The notes beneath the pieces are model-generated. The model was not told the DNA's origin, did no database searches, and was given only the letters and a program-made list of their open reading frames with translations. The position numbers and the translations under genes were made by a program. This document shows, piece after piece, positions 48,635-58,069 of a stretch of 64,000 nucleotides of DNA. Each line of letters opens with the position of its first letter. Within the stretch, counting starts at the first letter, position 1. The DNA is taken from contig NZ_JACCBJ010000001.1 of the NCBI RefSeq assembly GCF_013408745.1, positions 434,001 to 498,000 of the forward strand, given 5' to 3'. Origin of the DNA: Leifsonia soli. GTDB lineage: Bacteria > Actinomycetota > Actinomycetes > Actinomycetales > Microbacteriaceae.

Positions 48635-49653
48635 CCGTGATCCCCTCCCCGCAGCTGGTCGAGCAGGTGAGGAAGCAGGTCGTCCAGCACCGCGAGCCCG
48701 TCGGAGACTCCGCCGCGCGAGCCGGGCAGGTTGACGACGAGCGTGGACCCCGCGACGCCGACGACCCCGCGGCTGAGCGCGGCGAGCGGGGTGGCGGCCG
48801 CTCCGCGCGCGCGGAGCGCCTCGGCGACGCCGGGCAGCTGCCGGTCGAGCAGGGCCGCGGTCGCCTCCGGCGTCCGGTCGGTGGGGGAGACCCCGGTTCC
48901 GCCCGTCGTGATGACCACGCGCGGGCGCTCTGCGACCGCTTGGCGCAGGGCCGCATCCACGTCGGCGTCCGCGACGACGCGCACGTCGGCGGGCAGCCGG
49001 CGCTCGGCCAGCCAGGCGGAGATCGCCGGCCCGGTGGTGTCCTCGGAGACTCCGGCTGCGGCCCGGGTGGAGGCGACGAGCACGATGGCCGGTGCGGTGG
49101 CGGCGGGTGGAGCGGCGGCCGGTGCGGTGGCGGCCGGTGCGGTGGATGCGGGAGCGCCGGGTGCGTCCGCCGCCTCGCCGTCGCGCCTCCACTCGCCGCG
49201 CTTTCCGCCGCTCTTGGCGACCAGCCGGATGTCGGTGAGGGTGGCGGCCGGATCCACCGCCTTCACCATGTCGTGCAGGGTGAGTCCGGCGACCGCGACG
49301 GCCGTGAGCGCCTCCATCTCGACGCCCGTCCGCCCGCGCGTCCGGGCGACGACCTCGATGTCGATCGCTCCTGCCTCGGGGTCGAGCTCGAAGTCGACCC
49401 GGACGCTGTTCAGCGGCAGGGGGTGGCAGAGCGGGATGAGCTCGCTCGTGCGCTTCGCGCCGCCGATGCCCGCGATGCGCGCGGTGGCCAGCACATCCGC
49501 CTTGGGGAGGTCGTCGGCGGCCACCAGACGGATGACCTCCGGCGTCGTCAGGAACCGGCCGCGGGCCACCGCCTCACGGTCCGTCTCCGGCTTGCCGCCG
49601 ACATCGACCATGCGGGCGCGGCCGTCGGAATCGAGGTGGGTGAGCTGCGTCAT
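48631..49653 (-). CDS. moaCB: MoaC-MoaB (Mog-like) bifunctional fusion
   Basis: A 340-residue fusion. Residues 1-160 are MoaC (cyclic pyranopterin monophosphate synthase) with ARMVDVGGKPETDREAVARG, KRTSELIPLCHPLPLNSVRV and GRTGVEMEALTAVAVAGLTL then HDMVKA. A 25-residue Ala/Pro linker follows. Residues 190-340 are the MoaB/Mog fold (molybdopterin adenylyltransferase) with VVITTGGTGVSPTDRTPEAT and VNLPGSRGGVSDGLAVL. Such fusions are known in Actinobacteria. Both ends overlap neighbours by ATGA, giving the order moeA-moaCB-moaE. Confidence 0.95.
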   Translation of the reverse strand: MTQLTHLDSDGRARMVDVGGKPETDREAVARGRFLTTPEVIRLVAADDLPKADVLATARIAGIGGAKRTSELIPLCHPLPLNSVRVDFELDPEAGAIDIEVVARTRGRTGVEMEALTAVAVAGLTLHDMVKAVDPAATLTDIRLVAKSGGKRGEWRRDGEAADAPGAPASTAPAATAPAAAPPAATAPAIVLVASTRAAAGVSEDTTGPAISAWLAERRLPADVRVVADADVDAALRQAVAERPRVVITTGGTGVSPTDRTPEATAALLDRQLPGVAEALRARGAAATPLAALSRGVVGVAGSTLVVNLPGSRGGVSDGLAVLDDLLPHLLDQLRGGDHG

Positions 49654-50879
49654 AGTGTCCAGACTGTCACGGCCGCGCCGGCGTCGAGCGCGTCGGCCTC
49701 GGCGGGCACATCGATGAGCACGTCGGCGCGGGCCATGCCGGCGACCAGGTGCGAGGACGGCCCGGAGACCGGCGACACCGCCCCCGAGGGGTCGAGACTG
49801 CCGCGGAGGAACTGCCGCTTTCCCGGCACCGACCGCAGGCCGTCGGCGAGCGTGGCCTCGACCGGGGGGACCGCGGGCAGTCCCGCCGCCGCGCGCAGCG
49901 GGTCGCGCAGGAACACGACGAACGACACCTGGGTGCTGACCGGGTTGCCCGGGAAGGCGAAGACCGGGACGCCGCCGACGACGGCCGTCGCCTGCGGGCC
50001 GCCGGGCTGCATGGCCACGGTGGTGACGTCGGCGCCGTGGGGGAGCAGCACCTCGCGGACGACCTCGTACGCTCCGCGCGAGATCCCGCCGGAGGTGATG
50101 ACGAGGTCGCTGCGGTGGATGGCGTCCTCGAGGATGCGCTCGAACGCGGCAGGGTCGTCGTCGCTGCTGGCGCGCACCGACACGACGGCGCCCGCCTCCT
50201 CGACCAGCGCGGCGAGGGCGATGCCGTTCGCGTCGAACACCTGGCCGAACTCCGGGGTTCCGGACCCGACGAGCTCTGTGCCGGTCGTGAGCACCGCCAC
50301 GCGCAGCCGTGCCCGCACCCGGACGTTCGCGATTCCCGCTGCGGCGAGCGCCGCGAGGTGCCGCGGGCCGAGCCGCGTGCCGGCCGGGACGAGCACATCC
50401 CCGCGGCGCACATCGCTGCCGCGTTCGCGGACGTACTCGCCGACGGCGCGCGACCGGCGGATCTCGACGATCGCCCCGGCCAGATCGTCGTCGCGGCCGA
50501 GCACCAGCTCCGTGTCCTCCACCGGCACGATGGTGTCGGCTCCGGACGGGACGGGCGCTCCCGTCATGATGCGCAGCGCGGTGCCGGCGATCAACGTCAT
50601 GGGGCTGGTGTGCCCGGCCGGGATGTCGCCGGACACCTCGAGCGCGACGGGGACCGACCGGATGTCGGCCGCGCGCACCGCGTACCCGTCCATCTGGGAG
50701 TTGCGGAACAGCGGGAGGTCGACCTCCGATCGCACCTCGTCTGCCGTCACGCGGCTGAGGGCGGCCTCGAGCGGGACGGTCTCGGCGGCCGGCTCCTCGG
50801 AGAGCGGCGCGAGCATCCGCGCGATGAGGCCGGCGTGGTCGTCGACGCTGCGCGGGTTCGCGGAGGGGTCGCGTGTCAT
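49650..50879 (-). CDS. moeA: Molybdopterin molybdenumtransferase MoeA
   Basis: Inserts molybdate into adenylated molybdopterin. The 409-residue product has LFRNSQMDGYAVRAADI (about 62-78), GTALRIMTGAPVPSGADTIV, GTELVGSGTPEFGQVFDANG, VITSGGISRGAYEVVREV and the C-terminal barrel LRSVPGKRQFLRGSL. GATACT lies 6 bases before the ATG. It is the first gene of the leftward run moeA-moaCB-moaE. An ATTCGTGCCGAAT palindrome stands upstream and belongs to the end of the MoeB-like gene. Confidence 0.96.
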   Translation of the reverse strand: MTRDPSANPRSVDDHAGLIARMLAPLSEEPAAETVPLEAALSRVTADEVRSEVDLPLFRNSQMDGYAVRAADIRSVPVALEVSGDIPAGHTSPMTLIAGTALRIMTGAPVPSGADTIVPVEDTELVLGRDDDLAGAIVEIRRSRAVGEYVRERGSDVRRGDVLVPAGTRLGPRHLAALAAAGIANVRVRARLRVAVLTTGTELVGSGTPEFGQVFDANGIALAALVEEAGAVVSVRASSDDDPAAFERILEDAIHRSDLVITSGGISRGAYEVVREVLLPHGADVTTVAMQPGGPQATAVVGGVPVFAFPGNPVSTQVSFVVFLRDPLRAAAGLPAVPPVEATLADGLRSVPGKRQFLRGSLDPSGAVSPVSGPSSHLVAGMARADVLIDVPAEADALDAGAAVTVWTL

Positions 50880-50904
50880 GCGTTCAGTATCCCCCGTCCG
50901 TCCG

Positions 50905-50968
50905 CCGCGGATTCGTGCCGAATGTGCGGTCAGGGTCGCCCTTTCCGCACATTCGTGCCGAATCGCGG
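50905..50968. repeat. Stop-adjacent palindrome, ATTCGTGCCGAAT type
   Basis: CCGCGGATTCGTGCCGAAT + GTGCGG on the left pairs with CCGCACATTCG ... CGAATCGCGG on the right around a 15-base centre. Each arm also contains the near-dyad ATTCGTGCCGAAT. It ends one base before the TGA (50970-50972) of the leftward MoeB-like gene. It resembles the hairpins at 41696-41855. Confidence 0.9.
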
Positions 50969-50969
50969 G

Positions 50970-52100
50970 TCAGTAGCGCGGCATCCCGGGGTCGACGTCG
51001 CGCGCCCACGCGTCGATGCCGCCGGCGAGCACCAGCCCCGGCATCCCGGCCTCGGCGAGCAGCCGACGCGCGGTCTCGGCACGGATGCCGTGGTGGCAGA
51101 CGATGACCAGGGGACCGTCAGGCAGGCGTCCCGCTACGCCGGCCGGGTCGCGCTCGACCACGCCGAGCGGCACCAGCAGCGAGCCGGGCAGCTCGACGAT
51201 GTCGGCCTCCCACGGCTCCCGTACGTCGAGCAGCGTGTGCGGCTCGCCCGCCCCCAGCCGCGCGTGCAGCTCGGCGGGGGACATCGTGTCGGTCACACCG
51301 CAGAACAGGTCGTAGTCGATCAGCTCCGTGATCGGGGCGGCCTGCGGGTCGCGCTCGTAGGCGAGCTCGCGGAACGTCCCGCGCAGGCCGTCGTGGATGA
51401 TGACCCGGCCGAGCAGCGGCTCACCCGTCCCTGTCGCCAGTTTGATGGCCTCGCTGACCATCAGCCCGCCGATGACACCGCACACCGACGGAAGCGCACC
51501 CGCCTCGGCGCAGCTGGCGACACTGCCCGGCGCGGGCGGCACCGGGAAGAGGTCGCGGTAGGTCGGCCCGTTCGCCGCCCAGCTGAGGCCCGCCTGGCCG
51601 CCGGTCTGGTGCACGGCGCCCCACACGACGGGGATGCCGGCGAGCGTCGCCGCGTCGTCCACCAGATACCGGGTCGGGAAGTTGTCGCTGCCGTCGAGCA
51701 CCAGATCGAAACCGGCGAGGATGCCGGGGGCGTTCTGCGAGGTCAGCCGCTCGGCGTAGAGGCGCAGCTCGACCTCGTCGTCCAGCGCGCGCACGGCGTC
51801 GGCGGCGGAGTCCACCTTGGGCCGCCCGACGTCGCCGGGCGTGTGGATGGCCTGCCGCGGCAGGTTGCTCGGCTCCACCCGGTCGTCGTCGACGATCCCG
51901 ATCGTTCCGAAGCCCGCCGAGGCGAGCAGCGGGAGCACCGCGGAGCCGAGACCCCCCGCGCCGACGACGAGCACGCGCGTGGCTCGGAGCCGGCGCTGGG
52001 CGACCGGCCCGAAGCCGGGCAGCTGCGCGGTGCGGGCGTAGCGGGCGGTCCGCTCGGGGGACAGCTCTGGGCCGGGTTCGACCAGGGGCGGGAGGGCCAT
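50970..52100 (-). CDS. moeB: MoeB/ThiF-type adenylyltransferase with rhodanese domain
   Basis: A 376-residue E1-like enzyme. The N-terminal domain adenylates the Gly-Gly end of MoaD: ATRVLVVGAGGLGSAVLPLL (nucleotide loop), VDDDRVEPSNLPRQ and VLDGSDNFPTRYLVDDA. The C-terminal rhodanese domain (about 275-370) has the sulfur-carrying Cys in PLVIVCHHGIRAETARRLL. Only some of the usual zinc-site cysteines are evident (ASCAEAGALPSVCGVIGG). The ATG at 52100 with TGAGG ahead is preferred to a TTG at 52112. Function in thiamine sulfur transfer is an alternative, but the setting is molybdenum cofactor. Confidence 0.9.
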   Translation of the reverse strand: MALPPLVEPGPELSPERTARYARTAQLPGFGPVAQRRLRATRVLVVGAGGLGSAVLPLLASAGFGTIGIVDDDRVEPSNLPRQAIHTPGDVGRPKVDSAADAVRALDDEVELRLYAERLTSQNAPGILAGFDLVLDGSDNFPTRYLVDDAATLAGIPVVWGAVHQTGGQAGLSWAANGPTYRDLFPVPPAPGSVASCAEAGALPSVCGVIGGLMVSEAIKLATGTGEPLLGRVIIHDGLRGTFRELAYERDPQAAPITELIDYDLFCGVTDTMSPAELHARLGAGEPHTLLDVREPWEADIVELPGSLLVPLGVVERDPAGVAGRLPDGPLVIVCHHGIRAETARRLLAEAGMPGLVLAGGIDAWARDVDPGMPRY

Positions 52101-52142
52101 GACCTCAGCCAATCACATCCCGGGCCGGCGTGGTCTCCGCTG

Positions 52143-53669
52143 TCACACCACGGTGACGCGCACGGTGTGCAACCCCGTCGCGCCGTCGGGGACGACGTCC
52201 CGCACGGCCGCCGTCTGCACCTTCCCGTTCGCGTCCGTCGCCCGCACCCGGAGGGTGTGCGCCCCGGGCGTCGCCTCCCACGCGAAGCGCCACTGCCGCC
52301 ACGTGTCGGCGGAGATCGCGTCGGCGAGGGTCGCCTGCTGCCAGGGGCCGTCGTCCACCTTCACCTGCACAGCGCTGACGCCGACGTGCTGCGACCACGC
52401 CACCCCGGCGACCGCGACGGTCCCGGCCTTCACCTGCCGGCCCGCGGCGGGCACGTCGATCCGCGACGACAGCTTCACCGGCCCGCGCTCCGACCAGCCG
52501 CGCTCCGTCCAGTAGGCGGTGTGCCGGTCGAACCGGGTGACCTCGAGCGACACGACCCACTTCGTGGCCGACACGTAGCCGTACAGGCCCGGCACCACCA
52601 TCCGCACCGGGTAGCCGTGCTCCAGGGGCAGCGGGCGGCCGTTCATCCCGACGGCGAGGATGGCGTTGCGCTCGTCGGTCAGCGCCTCGATCGGGGTGCT
52701 CGCGGTCCAGCCGTCCTGGCTGGTCGACAGCACCATGTCGGCGTCGGCCGACGGCTTCGCGCGGGCGAGAAGGTGCCGGATCGGGTAGCCGAGCCAGGTC
52801 GCGTTGCCGATCAGGTCGCCGCCGACCTCGTTGGAGACGCAGGTGAGCGTCGTCGTCGACTCCTCCAGCGGCAGCGCGAGGAGCTGGGAGAACGTCAGTT
52901 CGACCTCGTCCTCGACCATCCCGGTGATCCGCAGCTTCCAGTCGTCCGGCTGGATGCCGGGGATCTGCAGCGCGGTGTCGATCCGGTAGAAGTCGGCGTT
53001 CGACGTGATGATCGGGGAGAGCCCCGGGATGTCGAACGACGCCCCCGGCGGGACGGGCGGGGCCGTCCGCGCCGGAGCGGGCAGCCGGATCGCGGCCCGC
53101 GTGGCGGAGGCCGCCCGGAATCCGCCGGCGATCACCTGGCCGGTGATCAGCGCCACCGCTCCGCCCGCGGCGGTCGCGGCGGTCGAGCCGACGAACCGGC
53201 GGCGCGTGACCCGCCCGTTCGGCGCGACGCGGGTCGGCTCGGTGTCGCGCAGCATCCGGATCAGCCATCCGAGAAGCAGGATGGCGACCCCGGCCGCGAG
53301 CACCGACGGGAGCGCGTCCACGATGCTGTTTCCAGACCGCGTGACCGCTGCCAGCACGCCGACCGCGCCGCCGACCCCGATCAGGATGCGCCCCAGCGGC
53401 GGCCGCACGCGCTCCAGCCAGCCCGCGAAGCCTGCGCCGGCCACGACGACGACCGCCAGCGACACGATGAGGAACGCCTTGTCGCCGGTGCCGAACAGCC
53501 CGATGACGCCTTCCTTCAGCCAGGCGGGCGCCAGGTCGATGAGGAGCGCTCCGACCGTGAGGACCGGGCTGCCGTTCTGCACGACGACGGCGCTCACCAG
53601 CTCGGCGGCGCCCACGCCCGCGACGACGCTCGCGACACCGGCCCCGGCGGGCCGCCAGAAGTCGGACAT
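52143..53669 (-). CDS. Membrane-bound sulfite oxidase-family molybdopterin oxidoreductase
   Basis: A 508-residue protein. Residues 1-140 contain four or five hydrophobic helices. A twin-arginine-like TRRRFVGSTAATAAGGAVAL follows (about 155-175), then a SUOX molybdopterin domain with the Mo-ligand Cys in TTTLTCVSNEVGGDLIGNA (about 280), YPVRMVVPGLYGYVSATKWV and a C-terminal dimerisation domain (about 400-508). The catalytic part would lie outside the membrane. TAGGTT is 6 bases before the ATG. It is 42 bases ahead of the MoeB-like gene, so both may share a transcript. Confidence 0.92.
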   Translation of the reverse strand: MSDFWRPAGAGVASVVAGVGAAELVSAVVVQNGSPVLTVGALLIDLAPAWLKEGVIGLFGTGDKAFLIVSLAVVVVAGAGFAGWLERVRPPLGRILIGVGGAVGVLAAVTRSGNSIVDALPSVLAAGVAILLLGWLIRMLRDTEPTRVAPNGRVTRRRFVGSTAATAAGGAVALITGQVIAGGFRAASATRAAIRLPAPARTAPPVPPGASFDIPGLSPIITSNADFYRIDTALQIPGIQPDDWKLRITGMVEDEVELTFSQLLALPLEESTTTLTCVSNEVGGDLIGNATWLGYPIRHLLARAKPSADADMVLSTSQDGWTASTPIEALTDERNAILAVGMNGRPLPLEHGYPVRMVVPGLYGYVSATKWVVSLEVTRFDRHTAYWTERGWSERGPVKLSSRIDVPAAGRQVKAGTVAVAGVAWSQHVGVSAVQVKVDDGPWQQATLADAISADTWRQWRFAWEATPGAHTLRVRATDANGKVQTAAVRDVVPDGATGLHTVRVTVV

Positions 53670-53741
53670 GGAGTAAACCTAAGACCGCCGCCTGAGCGCG
53701 CGCCACGTGCGCGCGCCGCGACGTGGGAGGCTGGGGGCATC

Positions 53742-56345
53742 ATGTCCGATGCCTCGCCGTCCTCCTCCGCACGCCAGAGCCCCCGGCGACTCCGCCTCGA
53801 GGACATCCCCGGGTGGGCGGGTCCGGGCTCCGTCACCGAGGACGCCGTGTACGACACGTTCGTCGCCTGGGTGGAGGAGAGCGGCATCCGGCTGTACCCG
53901 GCCCAGGACGAGTCGGTGATCGAGGTCGTGGGCGGCGCCAACCTCATCCTGAGCACACCCACAGGCACCGGCAAGTCGCTGGTGGCCGTCGGCGCCCACT
54001 TCGCCGCCCTCGCCCGCGGCGAGCGCACCTACTACACCGCGCCGATCAAGGCGCTGGTCTCGGAGAAGTTCTTCGCGCTCGCCGACATCTTCGGGGCCGA
54101 GAACGTCGGCATGACGACCGGCGACTCCGCGGTGAACCCGGATGCGCCCATCGTCTGCGCGACAGCGGAGATCCTGGCGAACCTCGCGCTCCGCCATGGG
54201 GACGAGACGCCGGTGGGGCAGGTCGTCATGGACGAGTTCCACTTCTACTCGGACCCCGACCGCGGCTGGGCCTGGCAGGTTCCGCTGCTGACCCTCCCGC
54301 ACACGCAGTTCGTGCTGATGTCGGCCACCCTCGGCGACGTCACCGCTCTGGCCGACGACCTCGAGCGTCGCACCGGCCGCGCCACCGCGACCGTGACGGG
54401 CGTCGAGCGGCCCGTGCCGCTGCACTACTACTACGAGGTCACGCCCGTCCACGAGACGATCGAGGACCTGCTGAGCACCGGTCAGGCTCCTGTCTACGTC
54501 GTGCACTTCTCGCAGCTCGCGGCGCTCGAACGCGCGCAGTCGCTCTCCAGCGCGAAGATCGCGACGCGGGAGCAGCGGGATGCGATCGCCGCGCTGATCG
54601 GGGAGTTCCGCTTCACGACGAGCTTCGGCAAGACGCTGTCGCGCCTGCTGCGGCAGGGGATCGGCGTGCACCACGCGGGGATGCTGCCCAAGTACCGCCG
54701 GCTGGTCGAGCAGCTCGCCCAGCGGGGGATGCTGCGCGTCATCTGCGGGACGGACACGCTCGGCGTCGGCATCAACGTGCCCATCCGCACCGTGCTCCTC
54801 ACGGCGCTCACGAAGTTCGACGGCACGCGGATGCGCCAGCTCAATGCGCGCGAATTCCACCAGATCGCCGGGCGGGCGGGCCGCGCCGGGTACGACACGG
54901 CCGGCACCGTGGCCGCTCAGGCTCCCGAGCACGAGTCCGAGAACCTCAAGGCGCTGGAGAAGGCCGGCGACGACCCGAAGAAGCGCCGCAAGATCGTGCG
55001 CAAGAAGGCGCCGGAGGGCTTCGTCTCGTGGGGGGAGCCGTCGTTCCGGCGCCTGATCGAGGCGGAGCCGGAGACGCTGACCTCCTCCATGCAGATCACC
55101 AGCGCCATGCTGATCAACGTCATCGGCCGCGGCGGCGACGTCTACGGGCACGTTCGAGCGCTGGTCTTCGACAACCACGAGCCGTGGAAGCGACAGCTCG
55201 CCCTGGCCCGGCGCGCGATCGAGCTCTACCGCTCCCTGCTGACCGCGGGCGTCGTCGAGGCGGTCAGGACCGCCGACGGCGTGGAGATCCGCCTCACGGT
55301 CGACCTGCAGCCCAATTTCGCCCTCAACCAGCCGCTCTCGCCGTTCGCGCTCGCCGCGTTCGAGCTGTTCGACCGGGAGTCGCCCTCGTACGCGCTCGAC
55401 ATCGTCTCCGTGGTGGAGGCGACGCTCGACGATCCCCGGCCGGTGCTCTCCGCCCAGCAGTTCCAGGCGCGCGGGGAGGCCGTCGCCGCCATGAAGGCCG
55501 ACGGCTTGGAGTACGAGGAGCGGATGGAGGCGCTGGAGGAGGTGACGCATCCCAAGCCCCACGACGTGCTGCTGCACGAGGCGTTCGCGACCTACGCGTC
55601 GAGCCAGCCCTGGGTCGCCGACTTCGCGCTCAGCCCCAAGTCGGTGGTGCGCGACCTCTACGAGCGGGCGATGACGTTCGGCGAGTTCATCGCGTTCTAC
55701 AAGCTCGCCCGGTCGGAGGGCGTCGTGCTCCGCTACCTCTCCGATGCCTACCGCGCGCTCAACCAGACCGTCCCGCTCGAGGCCCGCACCGAGGACCTGC
55801 GCGACATCGTCGAGTGGCTGGGCGAGCTGGTGCGCCAGGTCGACTCCAGCCTCCTGGACGAGTGGGAGGAGCTGGTGCACCCGGATGCCGCGAAGCACGC
55901 CGCCGAATCGGCCGAGCTGGCGCCTCCGGCCCCGCGGAACGTCACCACCAACCGCCGCGCGTTCTTCGTGCTGGTGCGCAACGAGCTGTTCCGCCGCATC
56001 CAGCTCGCCGCCCTCGATCGCGTGCCCGACCTCGGCGCGCTGGAGGTGGAGGCGGCCGCCCTCGCCGGCGGCGCTCCGCCGTTCACCGAGGCTCAGTGGG
56101 ATGCGGCGCTCGAGGCCTACTACGCGGAGCACGACGAGATCCTCACCGATGCCTCCGCACGCTCGGCTCAGATGATCCTGGTCGACGACAAGCCCGAGGG
56201 AGCCGACGGGATCTGGCGGGTCCGCCAGATCATCGCCGACCCCGAGGGCGACTACGACTGGGGCATCACCGCGGACGTCCTGCTCGAGGACTCCGCACGC
56301 GAGGGTGTCGCGGTGATCCGGGTCACGGGAGTCGGGCGGTTCTAG
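53742..56345 (+). CDS. Ski2-like DEAD/DEAH-box RNA helicase
   Basis: An 867-residue helicase similar to actinobacterial HelY/Ski2-Mtr4-type proteins. Motif I is ILSTPTGTGKSLVAVG (about 68-83), motif II VVMDEFHFYSDPD (DEFH variant of DEVH), motif III LMSATLGD, and the second lobe has GIGVHHAGMLPKYRRLVEQL, CGTDTLGVGINVP and HQIAGRAGRAGYDTAG. The C-terminal 350 residues are helical and without known domains. GGGAGG is somewhat distant from the ATG at 53742. RNA turnover is the probable role. It is divergent from the sulfite oxidase-like gene. Confidence 0.92.
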   Translation: MSDASPSSSARQSPRRLRLEDIPGWAGPGSVTEDAVYDTFVAWVEESGIRLYPAQDESVIEVVGGANLILSTPTGTGKSLVAVGAHFAALARGERTYYTAPIKALVSEKFFALADIFGAENVGMTTGDSAVNPDAPIVCATAEILANLALRHGDETPVGQVVMDEFHFYSDPDRGWAWQVPLLTLPHTQFVLMSATLGDVTALADDLERRTGRATATVTGVERPVPLHYYYEVTPVHETIEDLLSTGQAPVYVVHFSQLAALERAQSLSSAKIATREQRDAIAALIGEFRFTTSFGKTLSRLLRQGIGVHHAGMLPKYRRLVEQLAQRGMLRVICGTDTLGVGINVPIRTVLLTALTKFDGTRMRQLNAREFHQIAGRAGRAGYDTAGTVAAQAPEHESENLKALEKAGDDPKKRRKIVRKKAPEGFVSWGEPSFRRLIEAEPETLTSSMQITSAMLINVIGRGGDVYGHVRALVFDNHEPWKRQLALARRAIELYRSLLTAGVVEAVRTADGVEIRLTVDLQPNFALNQPLSPFALAAFELFDRESPSYALDIVSVVEATLDDPRPVLSAQQFQARGEAVAAMKADGLEYEERMEALEEVTHPKPHDVLLHEAFATYASSQPWVADFALSPKSVVRDLYERAMTFGEFIAFYKLARSEGVVLRYLSDAYRALNQTVPLEARTEDLRDIVEWLGELVRQVDSSLLDEWEELVHPDAAKHAAESAELAPPAPRNVTTNRRAFFVLVRNELFRRIQLAALDRVPDLGALEVEAAALAGGAPPFTEAQWDAALEAYYAEHDEILTDASARSAQMILVDDKPEGADGIWRVRQIIADPEGDYDWGITADVLLEDSAREGVAVIRVTGVGRF

Positions 56346-56370
56346 CCCCGGGCACGGGACCGCGGCGGGT

Positions 56371-56472
56371 TTGACCTGGCCCAGGCGTCATGTGAGTATC
56401 GTCACGGTGTCGAAACGCGCCAGGTCCCTTGCATGAACCTCCGATGAACGTTCGCGTCTGATCGTTCGCGTC
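56371..56472 (+). promoter_or_regulatory. Promoter and direct repeats ahead of pit
   Basis: TTGACC (56371-56376) and GAGTAT (56394-56399) are 17 bases apart, a standard -35/-10 layout, giving a leader of about 100 bases. Within the leader GTTCGCGTC occurs twice (56450-56458 and 56464-56472), 14 bases apart, a possible regulator site; the period differs from the 11-base PHO boxes of Streptomyces. Confidence 0.5.
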
Positions 56473-56503
56473 GGGGGAGGCATCCCACACGAGAAAGAGA
56501 ACG

Positions 56504-57718
56504 GTGGACCTCACCCTCATCGTCGTGCTGGTCATCGCGCTGGCGCTCTTCTTCGACTTCACGAACGGCTTCCACGACACGGCCAACGCGATGGCGACCC
56601 CCATCGCCACCGGCGCCATGCGGCCGAAGGTCGCCGTGGCCCTCGCCGCCGTGCTGAACCTCATCGGAGCATTCCTCTCGACGGAGGTCGCCAAGACCAT
56701 CTCCGGCGGCATCATCAAGGAGGGCGACGGCGGTGTGCAGATCACCCCGGTGCTCATCTTCGCCGGGCTCGTCGGGGCGATCGTCTGGAACATGGTCACC
56801 TGGCTGTACGGCCTCCCGTCGTCGTCCAGCCACGCACTGTTCGGCGGCCTGATCGGCGCTGCGATCGTCGGCGCCGGACTGCAATCGGTCGACTTCGTGG
56901 TGGTGCTCGACAAGGTCATCCTGCCGGCGATCATCGCCCCGTTCACGGCCGGTGTCGTCGCGTGGAGCGCCACCAGGCTGGCGTACTGGATCACCCGGCG
57001 CTACGACGGCCGGCCGGACGGTCGCGGCGGCTTCCGCTACGGGCAGATCTTCTCCTCCTCGCTCGTCGCCCTCTCGCACGGCACGAACGACGCGCAGAAG
57101 ACCATGGGCGTGATCACCCTGACGCTCATCTCCGCCGGCCTCCAGCCGACCGGTTCCGGCCCGGAGATCTGGGTCGTCATCGCCTGTGCGCTCGCCATCG
57201 CGATCGGCACGTACTCGGGCGGATGGCGCATCATCCGCACCCTCGGTCGCGGGCTCACCGAGGTGAAGCCGGCGCAGGGATTCGCTGCGGAGACGAGCAC
57301 GGCGGCCACCATCCTGGCCTCCAGCCACCTGGGCTTCGCGCTCTCGACCACGCAGGTCGCCTCCGGATCGGTGATCGGGTCCGGCCTCGGCCGCCGGGGA
57401 TCGTCGGTGCGCTGGGGGACGGCGGGGCGGATCGCCATCGGCTGGCTGCTCACGCTGCCCTCCGCCGCGATCGTCGGCGCCGCGGCCGGGCTGCTCGCCA
57501 ACCTCGGCCCCGTCGGCGTCGTCATCGACACCGTGGTCGGCACGGCGGTCGTCGTCTACATCTTCTGGCGCGCACGGCGCAACCGGGTGAGCAGTGAGAA
57601 CGCCGTCAAGCCGCTGCCCGTGCAGGGCAAGAGCGAGGTCGCGGCGTCCGGCAAGGTCGTCAAGATCGAGAAGGTCAAGCCGCTCAAGAGGGATCGGCGC
57701 AGGAGGGAATCCGCATGA
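56504..57718 (+). CDS. pit: Inorganic phosphate transporter, Pit family
   Basis: A 404-residue membrane protein with about ten helices. The two inverted PHO4 signatures are FFDFTNGFHDTANAMATPIA near the N-terminus and ALSHGTNDAQKTMGVITLTL at about 190. A third segment, LYGLPSSSSHALFGGLIGA, is also typical. It moves metal-phosphate with protons. The GTG start follows GAGAAAGAGA. A small membrane protein gene overlaps its stop (ATGA). No PhoU-like partner is adjacent. Confidence 0.95.
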   Translation: MDLTLIVVLVIALALFFDFTNGFHDTANAMATPIATGAMRPKVAVALAAVLNLIGAFLSTEVAKTISGGIIKEGDGGVQITPVLIFAGLVGAIVWNMVTWLYGLPSSSSHALFGGLIGAAIVGAGLQSVDFVVVLDKVILPAIIAPFTAGVVAWSATRLAYWITRRYDGRPDGRGGFRYGQIFSSSLVALSHGTNDAQKTMGVITLTLISAGLQPTGSGPEIWVVIACALAIAIGTYSGGWRIIRTLGRGLTEVKPAQGFAAETSTAATILASSHLGFALSTTQVASGSVIGSGLGRRGSSVRWGTAGRIAIGWLLTLPSAAIVGAAAGLLANLGPVGVVIDTVVGTAVVVYIFWRARRNRVSSENAVKPLPVQGKSEVAASGKVVKIEKVKPLKRDRRRRESA

Positions 57719-58047
57719 TCGACTGGGCCTCCTTCGTCATCGTCTTCGGCGCCGCCCTCGTCGGCTCGTGCCTCGTCGTGGCGCTGTATGCGCTCGGGAC
57801 CCGGCTGCTGGCCGCCGCGGGCCGCGCCCTGTTCGTCGAGCCGGTCGAGTTCACCGACGCGATCACGGTCCTCACCCCGGAGCGCGCTGCGAAGCTGCAG
57901 CGCAAGGCCGAGAAGGCCCAGAGGAAGAACCCGCTGAGTACCGGGCAGAAGCGGCTGGCGCTCACCGGCGCGTACGCGTGCTTCACCGGCTGCGGGCTGG
58001 CCGTCCTCTACGGGCTGTACCTGATCATCCCGTTCTTCCACCAGTAG
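57715..58047 (+). CDS. Small membrane protein coupled to pit, function unknown
   Basis: A 110-residue protein with one helix near each end (about residues 5-30 and 85-106) and a basic, Lys-rich central segment (RAAKLQRKAEKAQRKNPLST) that should face the cytoplasm. It overlaps pit by ATGA and so is made with it; a modulator of the transporter is possible but unproven. Similar small proteins follow pit in other Actinobacteria. Confidence 0.72.
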   Translation: MIDWASFVIVFGAALVGSCLVVALYALGTRLLAAAGRALFVEPVEFTDAITVLTPERAAKLQRKAEKAQRKNPLSTGQKRLALTGAYACFTGCGLAVLYGLYLIIPFFHQ

Positions 58048-58069
58048 GAGCGCCCGCCGGCGCCCTCTC

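Noticed and set aside
49749..53741. A very long open frame on the plus strand over moeA, the MoeB-like gene and the sulfite oxidase-like gene
   Set aside because: It is antisense to well-identified genes, has Arg/Asp/His-rich low-complexity translation and is explained by GC-rich third positions; only the part from 53742 on (helicase) is real.
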